Shown one piece after another: positions 60,085 to 64,000 of a stretch of DNA of 64,000 bases (position 1 is its first letter; each line of letters starts with the position of its first letter). The DNA comes from UBA6898 sp964463135 (lineage in GTDB: Bacteria; Nitrospirota; Thermodesulfovibrionia; Thermodesulfovibrionales; UBA6898). Both the position numbers and the translations under genes were made by a program. The notes below the pieces were generated by a model. That model saw only the letters and a list, made by a program, of their open reading frames with translations. It ran no database searches and was not told the DNA's origin. The stretch covers positions 1 through 64,000 of the forward strand of contig CAYXBA010000001.1 of assembly GCA_964463135.1 (NCBI GenBank), in the 5' to 3' direction.

Positions 60085-62070
60085 ATGGGCCCTTCCTCGG
60101 ATGAGAGGATTGCTGCGGCAGAATCGGTTATCATTGCCTGCCCCAACTGCAGGGTCAAGAACAGGATCCTGAAGGCGAGGCTTCCGGAAAAGCCGAAATG
60201 CGGCAAGTGCAAATCTCCGCTCTCCTCTTCCTCTGTCCCTCCTCCTTTTACCTCAGGCTTTCAGCACGAGCGGCGGCCCGAAGGCATGGCTGCTCAGGCC
60301 GGACCGGCATCGACGTCTGGCCGTGCGCGCAGTTACAAGGCCGGCGATCTGATCGGCGGCAGATATCAGGTCCAGGATATCTTCGGCGGAGAAGGCAAGA
60401 GTTCCATGGGTATCGTGTACATGTGTTATGACCGCGACTATCACAGGGTCCTGGCGCTGAAGACCCTGCAGGACCGGTATCTTGATTCAAAGAAGCTCCT
60501 GGACAGCTTCAAGAAAGAGGCCCTCGCGTGGATATACCTTGAAAAACATCCCTATATTGTCAGGGCATACTGGGTGAGAGAGATCGATCACCATATGTTC
60601 ATTGCCTGCGAATTCGTATCTCCCGACGGGCTGGGCAGGAACACGATCACGCCGTATCTGAAGAGCCCGTTTTCTCTGAAGCAGACCCTGCAGTGGGCGA
60701 TCCAGTTCTGCCATGGGATGGAATATGCCTGCTCAAAGGGCGTCACCCCGCATCGTGATATAAAGCCGGACAATATCATGATCACCATGGACGGTGATGT
60801 GAAGATCACCGACTTCGGCCTTGTCGGGCTCTGGCAGAAGGCTGAACAGACCGATGAGATCAAGGCCCTGATGCAGAAGAACCAGCAAGGCCTGACGTTT
60901 CTCGATACGCATAACAACAGGGTCGTTGCAGGCTCGCCGCCCTGGATGGCGCCGGAGCAGTTCTACGGGGTCTCTGAGGCGAGAAGCGATATGTACAGCT
61001 TCGGCATTGTGCTGTTCCAGCTTGTGAACAACGGCGAGCTCCCGTTCCAGCCGCGCAAAGGGGATACCTGGCGGAAGGCGCATAAAGACTATCCGATCCC
61101 CAGGGTCCCCGGCAAGGGCAAGGTGCTTGCCGATATTATCACGAAGTGCCTGCAGAAAAGACGCGATAAGCGGTACGAAGATTTCCATGCATTGCGCATG
61201 GACATCGAGAAGGTCTTTCATCACGAGATCACCAGGAAAACAGGGGAAGCACTGCCTGCTCCGCCGCACCTTGAGAACCTTAAGGAAGGGGAACTTATTA
61301 ATAAAGGGATGTCCCTGGCCAATCTCGGCCTTGTTGAAGAAGGGATCAGGAACTACCGGGAGAGCATACGGCTGAACCCGAAAAATGCGGATGCCCATTA
61401 TAATCTGGGCAATGCCCTGGCCCAGAAAGGCTTGTTAAGGGAGGCGATCAGCTCGTACCAGGAGGCGCTTCGCCTTGACAGCGACCTGAACGCTGCACAT
61501 TTTAATCTTGGCATAGCCCTGTTCAATAACGGACAGCTCAATGAGGCCGTTGCAGAATACCGGCAGGCGATACGGGCCGATCCCGAGTTCGACGCTGCGT
61601 ATGTGAATCTTGGTGTGGCGTTATATAAAAAAGGGCTGGCAGGTGAGGCAATTGAGGCGTACCGGGAGGCGGTCAGGATCAATCCGTTCTTTTCCGAGGC
61701 CTTTTATAAGCTCGGCATCACCTATCTGGCCGGGAATGATATCGATGAGGCGATACAGGCATTCAAAGATGCGGTGAGGATCACTCCGCAATATGCAGAG
61801 GCCTATAACAACCTCGGCACTGCCTATATGAGAAAAGGACAGGCAGATGATGCGGTCAGTGCCTATGGGAAAGCGGTGGCGATAAAAGCAGGATTTGCAG
61901 ATGCCTATTACAATCTCGGCGGCGCGTTCATCAATAAGAAGCTGTACCGCGAGGCCTCAGGGGCGTATGAGGAATTTGTCCGGTATGCCCGTCCGCAGGA
62001 CAGCCGCATTGAGAAGGCAAAAGAACTGATCGGGAAACTGTCAGCTCACCTGAAAACAGGCAGAAGGTGA
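60085..62070 (+). CDS. Ser/Thr protein kinase with N-terminal zinc ribbon and C-terminal TPR repeats
   Basis: A 661-residue protein. A CxxC...CxxC zinc ribbon (Cys 19, 22, 39, 42) precedes a Hanks-type kinase domain (about 90-390): a Gly-rich loop is degenerate (GGEGKSSMG), Lys126 in VLALK, HRDIKPDN at 223-230 and DFG at 243-245. The C-terminal part has about seven TPR motifs (NxDAHYNLGNAL type) up to residue 650 that bind partner proteins. No transmembrane segment is seen, so it is soluble. Same operon as the phosphatase, three bases apart. Confidence 0.9.
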   Translation: MGPSSDERIAAAESVIIACPNCRVKNRILKARLPEKPKCGKCKSPLSSSSVPPPFTSGFQHERRPEGMAAQAGPASTSGRARSYKAGDLIGGRYQVQDIFGGEGKSSMGIVYMCYDRDYHRVLALKTLQDRYLDSKKLLDSFKKEALAWIYLEKHPYIVRAYWVREIDHHMFIACEFVSPDGLGRNTITPYLKSPFSLKQTLQWAIQFCHGMEYACSKGVTPHRDIKPDNIMITMDGDVKITDFGLVGLWQKAEQTDEIKALMQKNQQGLTFLDTHNNRVVAGSPPWMAPEQFYGVSEARSDMYSFGIVLFQLVNNGELPFQPRKGDTWRKAHKDYPIPRVPGKGKVLADIITKCLQKRRDKRYEDFHALRMDIEKVFHHEITRKTGEALPAPPHLENLKEGELINKGMSLANLGLVEEGIRNYRESIRLNPKNADAHYNLGNALAQKGLLREAISSYQEALRLDSDLNAAHFNLGIALFNNGQLNEAVAEYRQAIRADPEFDAAYVNLGVALYKKGLAGEAIEAYREAVRINPFFSEAFYKLGITYLAGNDIDEAIQAFKDAVRITPQYAEAYNNLGTAYMRKGQADDAVSAYGKAVAIKAGFADAYYNLGGAFINKKLYREASGAYEEFVRYARPQDSRIEKAKELIGKLSAHLKTGRR

Positions 62071-62113
62071 GCTCAGAGCGGCCGGATTCGGCTGAACGGG
62101 ATGCTTCCTCTTC

Positions 62114-62371
62114 TCAGGGCACGGCTTTCCAGTTAATGGTTGTATCGTTGTCCGGCCACGTGCACCAGGCCCTGTACTGTTTGCCCTGGCTTTCCCATAT
62201 TACGTATGCTGTGCCGTCAAAGGAGCATTCGGATTTCAGCATCTTTCCCTTTGTCTGATGGATGTGGTGCTTCAGCCTTTCAATCGGATGTTCGAACGAG
62301 ATAGAGGAGAACTGGTCCATACTGTCCCGCTCCGTTTCATAATTTTCGATGGCTATAGGTTTGTTGTTCAT
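62114..62371 (-). CDS. Hypothetical protein
   Basis: An 85-residue acidic/aromatic protein starting NNKPIAIENYETERDSMDQF, with a compact region (KSECSFDGTAYVIWESQGKQYRAWCTW) of alternating strands and two Cys. It ends convergently with the kinase gene by 44 bases. I recognise no family. The upstream codons to 62416 do not look coding. Confidence 0.6.
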   Translation of the reverse strand: MNNKPIAIENYETERDSMDQFSSISFEHPIERLKHHIHQTKGKMLKSECSFDGTAYVIWESQGKQYRAWCTWPDNDTTINWKAVP

Positions 62372-62518
62372 CTGTCCCCCCGTTACTAAGTCTATGTGTA
62401 TATTACGATAGCACATTTTTTTCGTTCCGGACAGGGGCGGCCTGCTGTGATCAGGTCATGGGAATGCATACTGCCCATCGGCCTGTTCCTCTCCCTTTTG
62501 ATGGAGAGAAAGGCCGCT

Positions 62519-62860
62519 TCAGCTGATCGCCTGTTCGCCCTCTTCTCCGGTGCGTATCCTTATGGCGTTGTCGATACTGCTTACGAATATCTTCCCGTCA
62601 CCTATCTTGCCGGTCCTGGCAACCTTAAGGATCCCTTTTATCGCGGCATCTGCCATGTAGTCCGGGATCACCAGTTCGATCTTGACCTTCGGAATGAAGT
62701 CCACAACATATTCGGCGCCCCGGTACAGTTCCGTATGGCCCTTCTGCCTGCCGAAACCTTTTACCTCGGTTATGGTCATGCCCTGAATGCCGAGATCATT
62801 GATCAGGGTCCTTACGTCATCGAGCTTGAACGGTTTAATGATCGCCTCAATCTTCTTCAT
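62519..62860 (-). CDS. Nitrogen regulatory protein PII (second copy)
   Basis: A 113-residue PII protein with the T-loop YRGAEYVVDF (Tyr51) and signature GKIGDGKIFV. It differs from the first PII (16502-16840) at many positions (for example NDLGIQGMTITEV) and is encoded with an NrpR-type regulator, whose stop codon lies 14 bases into it. So this PII probably works with or reports to that repressor rather than with glutamine synthetase. Ribosome-binding site AAGGAG is inside the nrpR end. Confidence 0.96.
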   Translation of the reverse strand: MKKIEAIIKPFKLDDVRTLINDLGIQGMTITEVKGFGRQKGHTELYRGAEYVVDFIPKVKIELVIPDYMADAAIKGILKVARTGKIGDGKIFVSSIDNAIRIRTGEEGEQAIS

Positions 62861-63842
62861 GGATCTCCTTTAATGCGCTGTCCAGTGTTGACAGCTTTGC
62901 ATATTCGTACAGTGTTGACATTGCTTTGCTTTCCGTTACAATGCCCAGCTCCTCGACCGCAGCGATCGGGTTTAATCCGCCGACAACGACCACCCCTGCC
63001 TTGTCCATGCCGACCGGTATGTCCAGAAGCGGGGTGTTGGGTTCGCCGATCGCCAGGATTCCCTGCAGGCCTTTTCCCGACATGGTCTGTGCGATCCGGA
63101 TGGCCTGGTCCCTGCAGATCAGGGGGATATCCCTGAAACTGGCCAGGATTTTGCCGCTCTCCTTCTGCAGGGCCCCGGCAACATCGGTCATTTTGCTGCG
63201 GATGAAAATCTCGAGCGGATCAAGCGAAGAACCCTCATAACTGATGATCGAGATGAACCGCGATGCCTTGCCATGGGAGACCTCGACAACGCCGCCGAAC
63301 CGTGAGGAGATCGGTATGCCGGCCTTGAGGAAGATGCCGTTGATGGTGACACTGCAGACGGTCCCGATCCCGATCATGCCCTCCGGTATCACCACATCAC
63401 CGATCGCTTCACCCTCCGGCTTCAGGATCAGCCGGCTGCTCATGGCATAAGGGGATTGCAGCACCGGTCTCAGCGCTTCCACGGCACTCCGGATGCTGTC
63501 TTTCGGGAAGAACGAGACGTTCAGGATCACGTCACCTTCCATGGTATTGATATCAAGGGTGGTCTGATAGGAAAGCGACTCTATCTTGCTGATGACGAAT
63601 CCCACCTTCTGCGGCACCTGGGCATGTTTCAGCTCCTCCCTGCCATGGTCGGTGATCTTCCGGCCTTCCTTGCCGAACACTTCTGTGTACCCGCGCTCAT
63701 CGAGGATCCTGAGATGGTATCGCACGGTCCTTTCGGTCAGATCGATCCCGTGCGCCTTGAGCTGGCGTGATATCTCGCGGGACCCGATGATCTCACGCTG
63801 TCTCCCGAGAATATCCAGGATTGCAAATATGGTCTTATTCAC
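62847..63842 (-). CDS. nrpR: NrpR-type nitrogen regulator (winged helix plus NrpR/DUF128 domain)
   Basis: A 331-residue protein. Residues 1-75 are a winged helix-turn-helix (ILDILGRQREIIGSREISRQL, LTERTVRYHLRILDERGY). Residues 85-325 match the NrpR (DUF128) regulatory domain, with FFPKDSIRSAVEALRPVL, GMIGIGTVCSVTINGI, RFGGVVEV and VVVGGLNPIAAVEELG. In methanogens NrpR represses nif and glnA in response to 2-oxoglutarate. Here there is a single domain, like NrpRI of two-gene archaea. It overlaps the PII gene by 14 bases and starts with GTG. Confidence 0.85.
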   Translation of the reverse strand: MNKTIFAILDILGRQREIIGSREISRQLKAHGIDLTERTVRYHLRILDERGYTEVFGKEGRKITDHGREELKHAQVPQKVGFVISKIESLSYQTTLDINTMEGDVILNVSFFPKDSIRSAVEALRPVLQSPYAMSSRLILKPEGEAIGDVVIPEGMIGIGTVCSVTINGIFLKAGIPISSRFGGVVEVSHGKASRFISIISYEGSSLDPLEIFIRSKMTDVAGALQKESGKILASFRDIPLICRDQAIRIAQTMSGKGLQGILAIGEPNTPLLDIPVGMDKAGVVVVGGLNPIAAVEELGIVTESKAMSTLYEYAKLSTLDSALKEIHEED

Positions 63843-63914
63843 CTGCGCTCCGTCTTCTGTTCTGCTGCCCTGGTGAGCCGGGTACTATGGGGCAGAACAA
63901 CGTATTTTAATTCC

Positions 63915-64000
63915 TCAGCCCAAGAGGATCCTGTCCGCCTCTTCAAGGTCGGACTCCATTACATAAGGAATGCCGGTCACTTCTGCTGCTTCACGGGTGA
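63915..64000 (-). CDS. C-terminal end of a gene continuing past the window (partial)
   Basis: The last 27 codons before a TGA at 63915-63917 read TREAAEVTGIPYVMESDLEEADRILLG, a plausible protein end with balanced codons. The gene lies on the minus strand and its start is beyond 64000. It precedes nrpR by 72 bases and may be in the same transcript. I cannot name the family from this short piece. Confidence 0.5.
   Translation of the reverse strand, partial: TREAAEVTGIPYVMESDLEEADRILLG

Overview
The window reads as a chromosomal segment of a Gram-negative, probably anaerobic and diazotrophic bacterium of moderate GC content. The mix of a NifA activator, PII/glutamine synthetase genes, an NrpR-type nitrogen repressor more familiar from archaea, an MsbA/LPS-type envelope locus and Tex/YceH/HrpB housekeeping genes fits a Nitrospirota (Thermodesulfovibrio-like) or deltaproteobacterial-type genome. 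This placement is inference from gene content only.

Layout. 1-270: the last bases of a 23S rRNA, a spacer with a promoter-like sequence, a 5S rRNA and a terminator. 318-12777: housekeeping and signalling genes: HrpB helicase, a HerA-like ATPase, a B12-type radical SAM protein, a divergent GGDEF/PilZ (c-di-GMP) pair, YceH, Tex and a UvrD/PcrA helicase. 12778-14989: a gene-poor stretch with small ORFs, a lipoprotein, an AT-rich DUF2019-like gene and palindromic repeats. 14990-21156: nitrogen block with glnB-glnA, a class-I amidotransferase, an Nramp metal transporter, nifA, and two small frame-disrupted genes (a 4Fe-4S ferredoxin and an unknown). 21319-25438: a His-rich mini-lipoprotein and a three-gene operon of secreted or outer-membrane proteins. 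25460-27928: AT-richer accessory genes (DUF2235 hydrolase, zinc-ribbon-like mini-protein, membrane protein, RelBE-type toxin-antitoxin pair). 27925-35735: YhcH, an acetyl-CoA hydrolase-GNAT fusion, heptose kinase, a PP-loop protein, a flavoprotein, hisF, hisA and a DUF3108 protein.

36022-58291 is the standout: a co-directional surface-glycan locus of about 22 kb. It holds MsbA, a YejM-type membrane sulfatase-fold protein, seven glycosyltransferases of the GT4/GT2 type plus a CgeB-type one, a NodU/CmcH-type carbamoyltransferase followed by DUF5989 and SxtJ-type small membrane proteins, four intact sulfotransferases plus one truncated duplicate, an SGNH hydrolase and UDP-glucose dehydrogenase. 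Together these suggest a lipid-linked or exported glycan decorated with sulfate and carbamoyl groups and containing uronic acid. I know of no described system with this exact set.

58401-64000: tRNA-Val, a YafQ/DinJ toxin-antitoxin pair with a probable self-regulatory operator, a PP2C phosphatase/TPR-kinase pair, and an nrpR-PII operon. Heptamer repeats and two families of dispersed palindromic repeats are scattered through intergenic spaces and in two places have been read into the 5' ends of ORFs.
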